Part shown: in pieces, positions 40,766 to 49,234 of the stretch
How the letters are laid out: each line of letters begins with the position of its first letter
Numbering within the stretch: the first letter of the stretch is position 1
Source of the DNA: Burkholderia multivorans ATCC BAA-247
GTDB taxonomy: Bacteria > Pseudomonadota > Gammaproteobacteria > Burkholderiales > Burkholderiaceae
Direction of reading: 5' to 3'
Length of the DNA stretch: 64,000 nt
Assembly (NCBI RefSeq): GCF_000959525.1
Contig: NZ_CP009832.1
Coordinates: forward strand, 2,108,001-2,172,000
Notes under the pieces: generated by a model
The model's database searches: none
The model's input: only the letters and a program-made list of their open reading frames with translations
What the model was told of the DNA's origin: nothing
Program-made: the position numbers and the translations under genes

Positions 40766-41887
40766 ATGAAACGCACCGCATTCTTCACCGACGAACGCAC
40801 CTTCTGGCACACAGGCGGCACGCACGCGCTGTTCTTTCCGGTCGGCGGCTGGGTCCAGCCGCCGTCGGGTGCCGGCTATGCCGAATCGCCCGACTCGAAG
40901 CGCCGGCTGCTGTCGCTCGTGCACGCGTCGGGGCTCGCCGCGCAGCTCGACATGCGGGGCGCCGCGCCCGCCGCGCGCGAGGATCTGCTGCGCATCCACC
41001 CTGCCGGCTACCTCGATGCATTTCGGGCGCTCAGCGACGCGAACGGCGGCGACCTCGGCGATCTCGCGCCGTTCGGCAAGGGCAGCTATGAAATCGCCGC
41101 GCTATCGGCAGGGCTCGCGATCGCAGCGGTCGACGCGGTCGTCGACGAGCGCGCAGCGAATGCGTTCTCGCTGTCGCGGCCGCCCGGCCATCATTGCCTG
41201 CGCGACCGGCCGATGGGCTTCTGTCTGCTCGCGAACATCCCGATCGCGATCGAGGCCGCGCGCGCGAAGCACGGCATCGGCCGCGTGGCCGTAATCGACT
41301 GGGACGTGCATCACGGCAACGGCACGCAATCGATCTATTACGACGATCCGGACACGCTGACGATCTCGCTGCATCAAGACCGCTGCTTCCCGCCCGGCTA
41401 CGGCGGCGCCGAGGATCGCGGCGCCGGTGCCGGCATCGGCGCGAACCTGAACGTGCCGCTGCTCGCCGGCAGCGGTGACGATGCGTACCGCCATGCGTTC
41501 GAGCGGATCGTGCTGCCGGCGCTCGAACGCTTCCGGCCCGAACTGATCGTCGTCGCGAGCGGGCTCGATGCGAGCGCGGTCGATCCGCTCGCCCGGATGC
41601 TGCTGCATACCGACAGCTACCGGTTCATGACGCGCGCCGTCAAGGAGGCCGCGCAGCGCCATTGCGGCGGCCGGCTCGTGATCGTGCACGAAGGCGGCTA
41701 TTCGGAAGCGTACGTGCCGTTCTGCGGACTCGCGATCGTCGATGAGCTGGCCGGCGTCCGCACCGCGGTCGCCGATCCGATGCTCGAGCTCGCGGTTGCG
41801 CAACAGCCCGGCGAGCGGTTCCTCGCGTTTCAGCGCACGCTGATCGACGAACTGGCGGCATCGTTCGGCCTGCCGGCCATGCGATGA
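40766..41887 (+). CDS. HDAC-family amidohydrolase (class II, HDAH-like)
   Basis: A 373-residue zinc-dependent deacylase. The active-site tandem histidines are His142-His143 (RPPGHHCL), the zinc ligands Asp180 and His182 (IDWDVHHGNGTQ) and Asp268 (ASGLDASAVDP), and the catalytic Tyr is Tyr312 (HEGGYSEAY). These positions equal those of the bacterial HDAH from Bordetella/Alcaligenes, which hydrolyses acyl amides including acetyl-lysine analogues. Natural substrates of such enzymes are often acetylated polyamines or other N-acyl compounds. Being third after a porin and a permease, it is probably catabolic rather than a protein deacetylase; that is inference. Confidence 0.93.
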   Translation: MKRTAFFTDERTFWHTGGTHALFFPVGGWVQPPSGAGYAESPDSKRRLLSLVHASGLAAQLDMRGAAPAAREDLLRIHPAGYLDAFRALSDANGGDLGDLAPFGKGSYEIAALSAGLAIAAVDAVVDERAANAFSLSRPPGHHCLRDRPMGFCLLANIPIAIEAARAKHGIGRVAVIDWDVHHGNGTQSIYYDDPDTLTISLHQDRCFPPGYGGAEDRGAGAGIGANLNVPLLAGSGDDAYRHAFERIVLPALERFRPELIVVASGLDASAVDPLARMLLHTDSYRFMTRAVKEAAQRHCGGRLVIVHEGGYSEAYVPFCGLAIVDELAGVRTAVADPMLELAVAQQPGERFLAFQRTLIDELAASFGLPAMR

Positions 41888-41989
41888 CGGCAGCGGGCCG
41901 GCGTCGGTTCGCGGCCGGCCCTTGCGCGATCGGCGCGGATGCGGTCTCCTGTGCGTTTGATCAAACAGGCCCGAGGCCGTCTTCTTCCG

Positions 41990-42220
41990 ATGAAATCCTC
42001 CCCGCGCGATAACGATGCCCAACGCAATGCGCGCCGCCAACCGTCGAAACTGGTTCTCAATATTGCCGCCGTGCTGGTCGGCCTCGTCACGTTCGCCGTG
42101 GGCGCGGGATGGGTGATTTATAGCTGGCTCGTCGACCGCGAAGTGCAGTATTTCGCGATTCCGCTGGTGTTCTCGGTGCCCGTGATCGTCGCCGTCGCGA
42201 TCCGGAGTTTCTGGGATTAG
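41990..42220 (+). CDS. Small inner-membrane protein, unknown
   Basis: A 76-residue protein with a polar basic N-terminus (MKSSPRDNDAQRNARRQPSK) and two hydrophobic segments, about 20-43 (VLNIAAVLVGLVTFAVGAGW) and 52-70 (FAIPLVFSVPVIVAVAI). Family not recognised. An in-frame ATG 17 codons upstream is also possible and the ribosome-binding site is poor for both. It is followed by a strong bidirectional hairpin and the oppositely oriented tRNA-Leu. Confidence 0.6.
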   Translation: MKSSPRDNDAQRNARRQPSKLVLNIAAVLVGLVTFAVGAGWVIYSWLVDREVQYFAIPLVFSVPVIVAVAIRSFWD

Positions 42221-42253
42221 CGGCGGCGGCGATCGCGAGCAAGATGCGCGGAA

Positions 42254-42296
42254 ACGAAAAAGCGCTGCGGTCGGGGACCGGCAGCGCTTTTTTTCG
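42254..42296 (-). terminator. Terminator of tRNA-Leu (bidirectional)
   Basis: Arms AAAAAGCGCTGC and GCAGCGCTTTTT with runs of A and T on both sides. It serves the tRNA-Leu gene on the minus strand and could also end the small membrane protein gene on the plus strand. Confidence 0.85.
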
Positions 42297-42323
42297 GAAT
42301 CGGGCCGTGCGGCACGTATTCGA

Positions 42324-42410
42324 TGGTGCGTGAGGCCGGACTCGAACCGGCACACCCTTGCGGGCGTCAGGACCTAAACCTGGTGCGTCTACCAATTTCG
42401 CCACTCACGC
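42324..42410 (-). tRNA. tRNA-Leu (TAG anticodon)
   Basis: An 87-base class II tRNA gene with a long variable arm. GCGTGAG pairs with CTCACGC, the anticodon loop reads GTTTAGGT giving TAG, the T loop is GTTCGAGTC, and CCA is encoded. Confidence 0.97.
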
Positions 42411-42640
42411 GGATCCTTGCGTCGCCAGAGCGCGCGGGCACATCGTCTGCGCCCCGCACGTCGGGGTTTTCGGCCGGCGACACCGGCGCCCCGATCAGGC
42501 GAGCGCGAGATTCTACCCGATCTGCGCGGCGTTGTCTCGCTCGCCGGCACCGCGCGGTCGGCGGTGCTAGAATGCCGCGCTCGACGTGACGGCGGCACCG
42601 GCCGTGCGCGTCCGTCCCTGCCCCGACCCGAATCTGCCCC

Positions 42641-43474
42641 GTGAACTTCGACGATTACTGCCAGCAAAAGGCCGCCCCCGCGGGCTCCAGCGTCTACTAC
42701 GCATTGCGTCAGGCGCCGGCCGCGGTCGAGCCGCGCCTGACCGCGCTGTTCGCGCTGCGCCGCGAACTCGAAGAAACCGTCAAGGAAATCAGCGACCCGA
42801 CCGTCGGACACACGAAGCTCGCGTGGTGGCACAAGGAACTCGCGGCGCTCGCGAACGGCCAGCCGTCGCATCCGGTCACGCAGGCGCTCGCGCGGCACCA
42901 TCCGTCGATCGCCGCCGAAGCCGACGCGCTGCGCACGCTCGTGAACGGCTACGGGATGGATCTCGAGCAGGCGCGCTATCTCGACTTTGCGAATCTGCAG
43001 CGCTACGTCGCGCAGGTGGGCGGCACGTTCGCCGCGCTCGTCGCGCGTGCGGCCGCCGCGCAACCGGGCGCCCCGCAGCCCTGGGCGGCCGACGTCGGCC
43101 GCGCACTGATGCTCGCGCAGTTCGTGCAGGAGCTCGGCAACGATGCGCGCCACGGCCGCATCTATCTGCCGATCGACGAACTGCAGCGCTACAACGTGAC
43201 GGCGGCCGACCTGCTGAACCGGCGCTACAGCCCCGCGTTCACCGAATTGATGCAGTTCCAGACGGCCCGCGCGCGCGAAGCGCTCGACGCAGCCGACGCT
43301 GCGATTCCGGCCGCCGAACGCCGCGCGCAACGCACGTTGCGTGCGCAGGTCGCGCTCGCGCGCGCGCTGCTCGACGAAATCGAGCGCGACGGCTATCAGG
43401 TGCTGCATCAGCGCATCGCGCTGACGCCGATCCGCAAGCTGTGGATCGCCTGGCGCGCCGCGCGCCGTCGCTGA
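42641..43474 (+). CDS. Squalene/phytoene synthase-like protein with degenerate active site
   Basis: A 277-residue protein of the HpnC/HpnD-like prenyl synthase fold, starting at a GTG (MNFDDYCQQKAAPAGSS). The first aspartate-rich motif, normally D-D-x-x-D-E, reads E-E-T-V-K-E at residues 44-49. The second, normally D-V-G-E-D-A-R-R-G-R-I-Y, reads E-L-G-N-D-A-R-H-G-R-I-Y at 164-175. The structural core, including YLP after the second motif, is conserved. True synthases bind magnesium pyrophosphate through those aspartates, so catalysis here is doubtful; a NDUFAF6-like non-enzymatic role is possible. It stands alone: no hopanoid or carotenoid genes adjoin it. Confidence 0.85.
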   Translation: MNFDDYCQQKAAPAGSSVYYALRQAPAAVEPRLTALFALRRELEETVKEISDPTVGHTKLAWWHKELAALANGQPSHPVTQALARHHPSIAAEADALRTLVNGYGMDLEQARYLDFANLQRYVAQVGGTFAALVARAAAAQPGAPQPWAADVGRALMLAQFVQELGNDARHGRIYLPIDELQRYNVTAADLLNRRYSPAFTELMQFQTARAREALDAADAAIPAAERRAQRTLRAQVALARALLDEIERDGYQVLHQRIALTPIRKLWIAWRAARRR

Positions 43475-43490
43475 CGCGGCGCGACCGGCA

Positions 43491-44705
43491 TCACGCCTTC
43501 AGCAGCGGCAGCGTATCGAAGCGCTGCTGCAGCACGCTCGTCGCATCGAGGCCCCACCACGGGCCGAGCACGGTCGCATAAAGCTGACGAAAATCGACGG
43601 CGACCGGCAGATTGCCGTTGCCGTCCAGTCGCGCCAGCGCCGGCGGCGCGCCATACAGGCCGCCGATCACGCGACCGCCCATCACGAAGTGCGGCGCGGC
43701 CGTGCCGTGATCGGTGCCGTTGCTCTGGTTCTCGCGCACGCGCCGCCCGAACTCCGCGTAGGTCATCACGAGCGTCGTATCCCAGCGTCCGAGCTCGATC
43801 AGCGCGCCGCGCAGCGCCGTCATCCCTTCCGCGAACTGCTTGAGCAGCGCCGCATGCTGGCCCGGCTGATTCTGGTGCGTGTCGAAGCCGTTGAGCGTCA
43901 GCCGCAGCACCGCGACGCCGTCCTGCGTGCCGCGCCCGTTCGCATCGCACGCGGCCAGTACCTGCATCGCGGTCTTCACCGACGTGCCGAACGCGCCGCC
44001 CGGAAACGCCGTCGCGAACGCGCGCATGCCGCCGCGCGGACGCAGCCGGTCGGCGGCCTTCACGATATCGTTCTCGACATCGATCACGTGCGCGAGCGCC
44101 GGATTGCGTTCGCGCAGCGACGACGGTTCGGCGAGCCGCGCCGCGCGCACGAACTGCGCGGGATTGACGAGCGCGATCGCACGCGCGCCGTTCGCGAGCG
44201 GCCCCATCTCGGCGCTGCCGAGCACCACGCCGTCGGCCGCGAAGCCGGGCGGCACGGGCGCCTGCGCGAACGTGCGCGTGAGCCAGCCTTCGTGCAGATA
44301 CTGGTCGGCGCGCGACGCGGTGTCCCAGATCTCGATCGAACGGAAATGCGACAGGTTCGGCTGCGGATAACCGACGCCCTGTACGATCGCGAGCTGCCCG
44401 TCGCGCCACAGCGGCATCAACGGCGCCAGCGACGGATGCAGGCCGGTCTGCGCGTCGAGCTGCAGCACCTGGTCGCGCTTGACGCCGATGCTGCGCCGAT
44501 ACTGGTAATAGAGCGGATCGGCGTACGGCACCACGGTGTTGAGCCCGTCGTTGCCGCCCTTCAGCTCGACGAGGATCAGCACGTTCTCATAGCGGGCCGC
44601 GAACGATTGCCCGGCAGCCGCCGCGCGCGACACCGAGGGCCATAGCGACACGCCCGCCGCGGCTGCGGCTCCGGTCAGCGTCAGAAAATCTCGTCGGTTC
44701 ATCAT
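43491..44705 (-). CDS. DUF1501 protein with Tat signal
   Basis: A 404-residue exported protein. The N-terminus NRRDFLTLTGAAAAAGVSLW is a twin-arginine signal, so it is secreted folded. Family phrases include LVELKGGNDGLNTVVPYADP and MTYAEFGRRVRENQSNGTDH, typical of DUF1501 (sulfatase-like alkaline-phosphatase fold, function unknown). It follows a DUF1800 gene by 58 bases, the standard pairing of these two families across bacteria. Confidence 0.93.
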   Translation of the reverse strand: MMNRRDFLTLTGAAAAAGVSLWPSVSRAAAAGQSFAARYENVLILVELKGGNDGLNTVVPYADPLYYQYRRSIGVKRDQVLQLDAQTGLHPSLAPLMPLWRDGQLAIVQGVGYPQPNLSHFRSIEIWDTASRADQYLHEGWLTRTFAQAPVPPGFAADGVVLGSAEMGPLANGARAIALVNPAQFVRAARLAEPSSLRERNPALAHVIDVENDIVKAADRLRPRGGMRAFATAFPGGAFGTSVKTAMQVLAACDANGRGTQDGVAVLRLTLNGFDTHQNQPGQHAALLKQFAEGMTALRGALIELGRWDTTLVMTYAEFGRRVRENQSNGTDHGTAAPHFVMGGRVIGGLYGAPPALARLDGNGNLPVAVDFRQLYATVLGPWWGLDATSVLQQRFDTLPLLKA

Positions 44706-44763
44706 GCATCCTTCGGCCTGCCGCGCGGCTTGCGCGCCGCAGCGGCAACGGCCCGTGTCGTCG

Positions 44764-46251
44764 TCATTTCAATTGATAGGCCGGGTCCATCAGCAGCGCC
44801 TGCAGATACGCGCTGCCTGTCGACGCCGTGTCGATCGCGGCGACCGGCGGCACCGGCAACACCGCATGCTGCAGTTGCAGCTCGGTCGACAGCCCGACGA
44901 CCGCCTGCGGGCGCGCACGGTACTGCGCAAGCCAGCGCTCGAGATCGAAGCGCAGGCCGCCGCGCGCGGGCGACGCCGGCCACGCCGCCACACCGCTCGT
45001 CATCGCGGCGGCGACGGACGGCCCGGCGCGTGATGGCGCATTCGCCGCGACGCCCGCGCGCATGCCGGCCGTCTCGGTCGCGCGGAACAGCTGCTCGACG
45101 AACTGCTTGCGCGCGAGCAACGTCGTGCTGTTGATCCACATTGCGCCGCCGGGCCAGCCCTTCACGTTCGGCGGATAGAACAGGTTCTGGCCGAGCGTGC
45201 GCACGGTGTTCGCGAGCATCTGCGGATCGCCGTACGCGACGTCGAACATCCGCACCGACCCGACGACGAATTCGGCCGGCGACTTGACCAGCACGCCGCG
45301 GTTGCGCGGATCCCAGAACGCGTCGGTCGACCACAGCGCGGCGAGCGCTGCGCGGATGTCGTAGCCGCTCGCGCGAAAGCGGTCGGCGACGATCTCGAGC
45401 TCGCGCGCATCGGGCGCGTCGGACACGAACTCGCGCCACAGCTTCGCAGCGACGAAGCGCGCGGTCTCGCGCTGCTTCAGCAGGATGTCGAGAAACGCGT
45501 CGCCGTCGAACGGGCCGGTCTCGCCGAGTATCGTCTTGTCGCCGGCATCGTGCCAGTCGGTGCGCACGACGAAGCGCAGCGTGTCGGGATCGACGGTCCA
45601 GCCGGTCATCGCGCGCGCCGCTTCGGTCACGTCACGCTGCGTATAGTGCCCCTCGCCGAGCGTGAACAGCTCCATCACCTCGCGCGCAAAATTCTCGTTC
45701 GGCCGCCCGTTGCGATTACTCGCACCGTCGAGGTACTGCAGCATTGCCGGATCCTTCGCGACCGCATGCAGCAGCGTGCCGAAATTGCCGAGCGCCTCGC
45801 GGCGAAACAGCGCATTCTGCGCGGCCATCGTCTGCGGGTACGGCACCTTGTCCTGTCCCGACGTGAAGTGGCCATGCCAGAACAGCGTCATGCGCTCGGT
45901 GAGCGGCGACGGCGTCGCGACCATCTCGTCGACCCACGCGGCCCGTAATGCGTCGTAACGCCGATCGCGCAGCCGGCGCGCTTCGCGCCGCATGTCGGGC
46001 GTGAGCGCGCGGCGCAGCGCGCGCGGCGGAGGCGGCTCGTCGATCCAGTCGGGCCATGCGGTGACCGGCGTGCGCCGGACGTTGCCGAGCGTGTCGGCGA
46101 CGAGCTGCGCGCGCGTCATGCCGACCGCCCACGCGACGTCCGCCGGTGCCGGCGAGAAGCCGGTGCGCGTGAGGAAGAACAACGCGTCGTCGGCATCGAG
46201 CGGCGTCTGCATCGCGGGCGACGATGCCGCGCCGGCTGTATTCGCTTCCAT
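44764..46251 (-). CDS. DUF1800 protein
   Basis: A 495-residue protein of DUF1800. Typical pieces are LTRTGFSPAPADVAWAVG at the start, the LTERMTLFWHGHFTSGQDKV segment, NENFAREVMELFTLGEGHYT, and VKGWPGGAMWINSTTLLARK. No clear signal peptide is seen. The paired DUF1501 gene is 58 bases downstream. The biochemical role of the pair is unknown; in other bacteria they are often next to each other and sometimes linked to surface or polymer functions. Confidence 0.93.
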   Translation of the reverse strand: MEANTAGAASSPAMQTPLDADDALFFLTRTGFSPAPADVAWAVGMTRAQLVADTLGNVRRTPVTAWPDWIDEPPPPRALRRALTPDMRREARRLRDRRYDALRAAWVDEMVATPSPLTERMTLFWHGHFTSGQDKVPYPQTMAAQNALFRREALGNFGTLLHAVAKDPAMLQYLDGASNRNGRPNENFAREVMELFTLGEGHYTQRDVTEAARAMTGWTVDPDTLRFVVRTDWHDAGDKTILGETGPFDGDAFLDILLKQRETARFVAAKLWREFVSDAPDARELEIVADRFRASGYDIRAALAALWSTDAFWDPRNRGVLVKSPAEFVVGSVRMFDVAYGDPQMLANTVRTLGQNLFYPPNVKGWPGGAMWINSTTLLARKQFVEQLFRATETAGMRAGVAANAPSRAGPSVAAAMTSGVAAWPASPARGGLRFDLERWLAQYRARPQAVVGLSTELQLQHAVLPVPPVAAIDTASTGSAYLQALLMDPAYQLK

Positions 46252-46373
46252 CGTGATCGGCTCCGGGAACGCACGCAGCGTGCGAATGCCGGTTCAACGG
46301 CACGCGTCGCCGCGGCGTTGACGGAGAAATTGCTACGGTGTATTTCCGCAGCGCGGCGCAGACGACGGCGCGC

Positions 46374-46652
46374 TCAGCGCTTGTACAGCTCGCGCACGGC
46401 GTCCTCGATGTGCTGACGCAACAGATGACGCTCTTCCGGCGTCATGTGGCCGTCGCGGCGGCGCTGCTCGAGATCGGGAGGCACGGCGGAACGGACGGAC
46501 GGATCGGCGGCGCGATCGGGCTGCAGCGCCTTGCCGCGCGGCGCCTTGCGCGACCATGCGCCGTGCTCGGGGCGTTGCGCATACGCGAAGTTCGACGCAT
46601 ACGGACCGGCGAGCGCGATCGTCAGCATCAGTGCAATCCGGGCAGATCGCAT
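46374..46652 (-). CDS. Small secreted protein, unknown
   Basis: A 92-residue product with an N-terminal signal peptide (MRSARIALMLTIALAGPYAS, cleavage near NFAYA before QRPEHG). The mature part is short, charged and rich in Arg and Pro, ending TPEERHLLRQHIEDAVRELYKR (split: TPEERHLLRQHIED, AVRELYKR), a likely helix. GAGGACGG precedes the ATG. It lies just after the DUF1800 gene's upstream end on the same strand and divergent from ompR. No family recognised. Confidence 0.75.
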   Translation of the reverse strand: MRSARIALMLTIALAGPYASNFAYAQRPEHGAWSRKAPRGKALQPDRAADPSVRSAVPPDLEQRRRDGHMTPEERHLLRQHIEDAVRELYKR

Positions 46653-46849
46653 GACCGTCCTCGCTTCTTTGGTCGATTTGTTCCCTTCGTCACGCGGCAA
46701 CCGGCTACCTCTGGTACTAGAAAAACCCTGCGGAATTCGGGTGTGCAAAGATGAAAGATGGAGTGCAGCGAGTATCTACCGAATTTCGGCTTCGAGTAAA
46801 GGAATCTCTATAGCCTGCCTTTACTCCGCGCGACACCACGGGTAAATTT

Positions 46850-46865
46850 TGTAACTGACTGTAAC
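46850..46865 (+). promoter_or_regulatory. Direct repeat TGTAAC-N4-TGTAAC, possible OmpR-type box
   Basis: Two TGTAAC units ten bases apart, about 55 bases before the ompR start. OmpR/PhoB-class regulators bind tandem half-sites with such a one-turn period, so this may be an autoregulatory site. Inference only. Confidence 0.35.
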
Positions 46866-46918
46866 GCGCCAAAATCCTCGACGGCGCGCCATTTCTCATT
46901 CGCGATAAGATGCCGCTC

Positions 46919-47644
46919 ATGGAAACGAAAAACCCCTCCAAGATTCTCGTCGTCGACGACGACCCGCGCCTGCGCGATCTGCTGCGCCGCTATCTCGGCG
47001 AGCAAGGCTTCAACGTCTACGTCGCGGAGAACGCGACCGCCATGAACAAGCTCTGGGTGCGCGAGCGCTTCGACCTGCTCGTGCTCGACCTGATGCTGCC
47101 CGGCGAAGACGGCCTGTCGATCTGCCGCCGTCTGCGCGGCAGCAACGACCGCACGCCGATCATCATGCTGACGGCGAAAGGTGAAGACGTCGATCGCATC
47201 GTCGGCCTCGAGATGGGCGCCGACGACTACCTGCCGAAGCCGTTCAACCCGCGCGAGCTCGTCGCGCGCATTCACGCGGTGCTGCGCCGCCAGGCGCCGG
47301 CCGAGCTGCCGGGCGCGCCGTCGGAAACCACCGAGGTGTTCGAGTTCGGCGAGTTCTCGCTGAACCTCGCGACGCGCACGCTGACGAAATCCGGCCAGGA
47401 AATTCCGCTGACCACCGGCGAATTCTCGGTGCTGAAGGTGTTCGCGCGTCATCCGCGCCAGCCGCTGTCGCGCGAGAAGCTGATGGAGCTCGCACGCGGG
47501 CGCGAATACGAAGTGTTCGACCGCAGCCTCGACGTGCAGATCTCGCGTCTGCGCAAACTGATCGAGCCCGATCCGGGCAGCCCGCGCTTCATCCAGACCG
47601 TCTGGGGTCTCGGCTACGTGTTCATCCCGGACGGCGCCGCCTGA
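46919..47644 (+). CDS. ompR: Two-component response regulator OmpR
   Basis: A 241-residue receiver plus winged-helix regulator. The acidic pocket is Asp13-Asp15 (VVDDDPR), the phosphorylated Asp57 is in LLVLDLMLPGEDG, Thr/Lys switch residues are in MLTAKGED and LPKPFNP, and the C-terminal trans_reg_C domain ends with RFIQTVWGLGYVF. It would respond to EnvZ, encoded 40 bases downstream, and control porin and envelope genes. Start METKN is preferred; another in-frame ATG is three codons earlier. Confidence 0.96.
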   Translation: METKNPSKILVVDDDPRLRDLLRRYLGEQGFNVYVAENATAMNKLWVRERFDLLVLDLMLPGEDGLSICRRLRGSNDRTPIIMLTAKGEDVDRIVGLEMGADDYLPKPFNPRELVARIHAVLRRQAPAELPGAPSETTEVFEFGEFSLNLATRTLTKSGQEIPLTTGEFSVLKVFARHPRQPLSREKLMELARGREYEVFDRSLDVQISRLRKLIEPDPGSPRFIQTVWGLGYVFIPDGAA

Positions 47645-47684
47645 TCGTCCTTCTTTCCGGTTTCGCCCGCTCACGGCCCGTCCC

Positions 47685-49046
47685 ATGCGTATCGACCGGC
47701 GCCTTCTGCAGCTCGCGTTCGGCGGGCTGTTCTGGCGCACCTTCCTGCTGATCGCGCTGCTGATCTCGGTCAGTCTCGCCGCGTGGTTTCAGAGCTTTCG
47801 CGTGATCGAGCGCGAGCCGCGCGCGCAGCGCGTCGCGCTGCAGCTCGTCGCGATCGTGAAGCTCACGCGCACCGCGCTGCTCTACTCCGATCCCGATCTG
47901 CGCCGCGCGCTGCTGCAGGATCTCGAGAGCAACGAAGGCGTGCGCGTGTACCCGCGCGAGAAGACCGACAAGTTCCGGCTGCAGCCCGACGAATCGCTGA
48001 ACCGGCTGATCGAACACGACATCCGCAGCCGCCTCGGCGACGATACCGTGATCGCACAGTCGGTCAACGACATTCCGGGCGTGTGGATCAGCTTCAAGAT
48101 CGACGACGACGACTACTGGGTCGCGCTCGACCGCGATCAGCTCGATACGGTCACGGGCCTGCAGTGGGCCGGCTGGGGGCTGTTCGCGCTCGCGCTGTCG
48201 CTGTTCGGCTCCGCGTTCATCACGAGCCTCGTCAACCGGCCGTTCTCGCGGCTCGCGCTCGCCGCGCGCCAGGTCGGTTCGGGCCAGGCGCCCGAGCCGC
48301 TGCCCGAGCGCGGGATGGGCGTCGCGGCCGAAACCAACCGCAGCTTCAACCAGATGGTGCGCGACCTCGAGCAGCTCGAGGCCGACCGCGCGCTGATGCT
48401 CGCCGGCATTTCGCACGACCTGCGCACGCCGCTCGCGCGGCTGCGTCTCGAAACCGAAATGAGTCCGTCCGATCAGGCGACCAAGGACGCGATGGTCGAC
48501 GACATCGAGCAGATGGACCGCATCATCGCCGCCTTCATCGACTACGCGCGGCCGACGCAGCGCAAGCCCGAGCCGGTCGATCTGTCGACGGTCGCGCAAG
48601 ACGTGGCCGCGCGCGTGTCGAGCGAGGACGGCGTCGAGATCCGCCTGCGGCTCGCGCCGGCCGCGATCATCGAGGCCGACGAAACCGACATGCGCCGCGT
48701 GGTCGGCAACCTCGTCGAGAACGCGCGCAAATACGGGCAAAGCAAGCACGACGGCATCTCGCGGATCACGCTCGAGACGCGCGTGTCGCATGCGCGCGTC
48801 GAACTGTCGGTCAGCGACGAAGGCCCCGGCATTCCCGAAGATCAGCTGCCGCTCGTGATGCGGCCGTTCTACCGCGTCGACGCCGCACGCTCGAAGGCCG
48901 ACGGCACCGGCCTCGGGATGGCGATCGTGCTGCGCCTCGTCGGCCGCTATCGCGGCACGCTGCGCCTGCGCAACCGCAGCCCGGAAGCGGGGCTGGAAGT
49001 CACGCTCGAATTCCCCGGCACCGGCAAATTGCGCGCGACCGCATGA
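47685..49046 (+). CDS. envZ: Osmosensor histidine kinase EnvZ
   Basis: A 453-residue inner-membrane kinase. Two membrane spans (about 11-33 and 160-185) flank a periplasmic sensor of about 125 residues, followed by a HAMP linker (NRPFSRLALAARQVGSG), the H-box (AGISHDLRTPLARLRLETEM), the N-box (VGNLVENARKYG) and G-boxes (VSDEGPGIPED, ADGTGLGMAIV). It phosphorylates and dephosphorylates OmpR. The periplasmic sensor is present, unlike some minimal EnvZ forms. Confidence 0.95.
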   Translation: MRIDRRLLQLAFGGLFWRTFLLIALLISVSLAAWFQSFRVIEREPRAQRVALQLVAIVKLTRTALLYSDPDLRRALLQDLESNEGVRVYPREKTDKFRLQPDESLNRLIEHDIRSRLGDDTVIAQSVNDIPGVWISFKIDDDDYWVALDRDQLDTVTGLQWAGWGLFALALSLFGSAFITSLVNRPFSRLALAARQVGSGQAPEPLPERGMGVAAETNRSFNQMVRDLEQLEADRALMLAGISHDLRTPLARLRLETEMSPSDQATKDAMVDDIEQMDRIIAAFIDYARPTQRKPEPVDLSTVAQDVAARVSSEDGVEIRLRLAPAAIIEADETDMRRVVGNLVENARKYGQSKHDGISRITLETRVSHARVELSVSDEGPGIPEDQLPLVMRPFYRVDAARSKADGTGLGMAIVLRLVGRYRGTLRLRNRSPEAGLEVTLEFPGTGKLRATA

Positions 49047-49087
49047 CGCGGGCGCGCACGTTTATTGCGCGTCACACTATCGCCGCG

Positions 49088-49125
49088 GTTGAGAAAATCT
49101 ATGGGGAGTGTTAGTCAAAATCTAT
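49088..49125 (+). promoter_or_regulatory. Candidate OxyR operator upstream of ahpC
   Basis: Two half-sites end in AAAATCTAT (49094-49102 and 49117-49125). The second reads TTAG-N7-CTAT and the first GTTG-N7-CTAT, matching the spacing of the OxyR ATAG-N7-CTAT tandem consensus with some base changes. It abuts the -35 box of the ahpC promoter, the usual place for OxyR activation. No footprint data, so provisional. Confidence 0.45.
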
Positions 49126-49153
49126 TGAATCGCTTCACTAATAGTGTTATAGT
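49125..49153 (+). promoter_or_regulatory. Sigma70-type promoter of ahpC
   Basis: TTGAAT (49125-49130) and TATAGT (49148-49153) with a 17-base spacer, predicting a start near 49160 and a leader of about 75 bases. Confidence 0.7.
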
Positions 49154-49234
49154 CTCCCCATGCTGTCACATGATCGTTGCAGCACCGAGGTAGCTTGACT
49201 CAGTCTTCTTCCCAACTCATACAGGAGTATCCGC

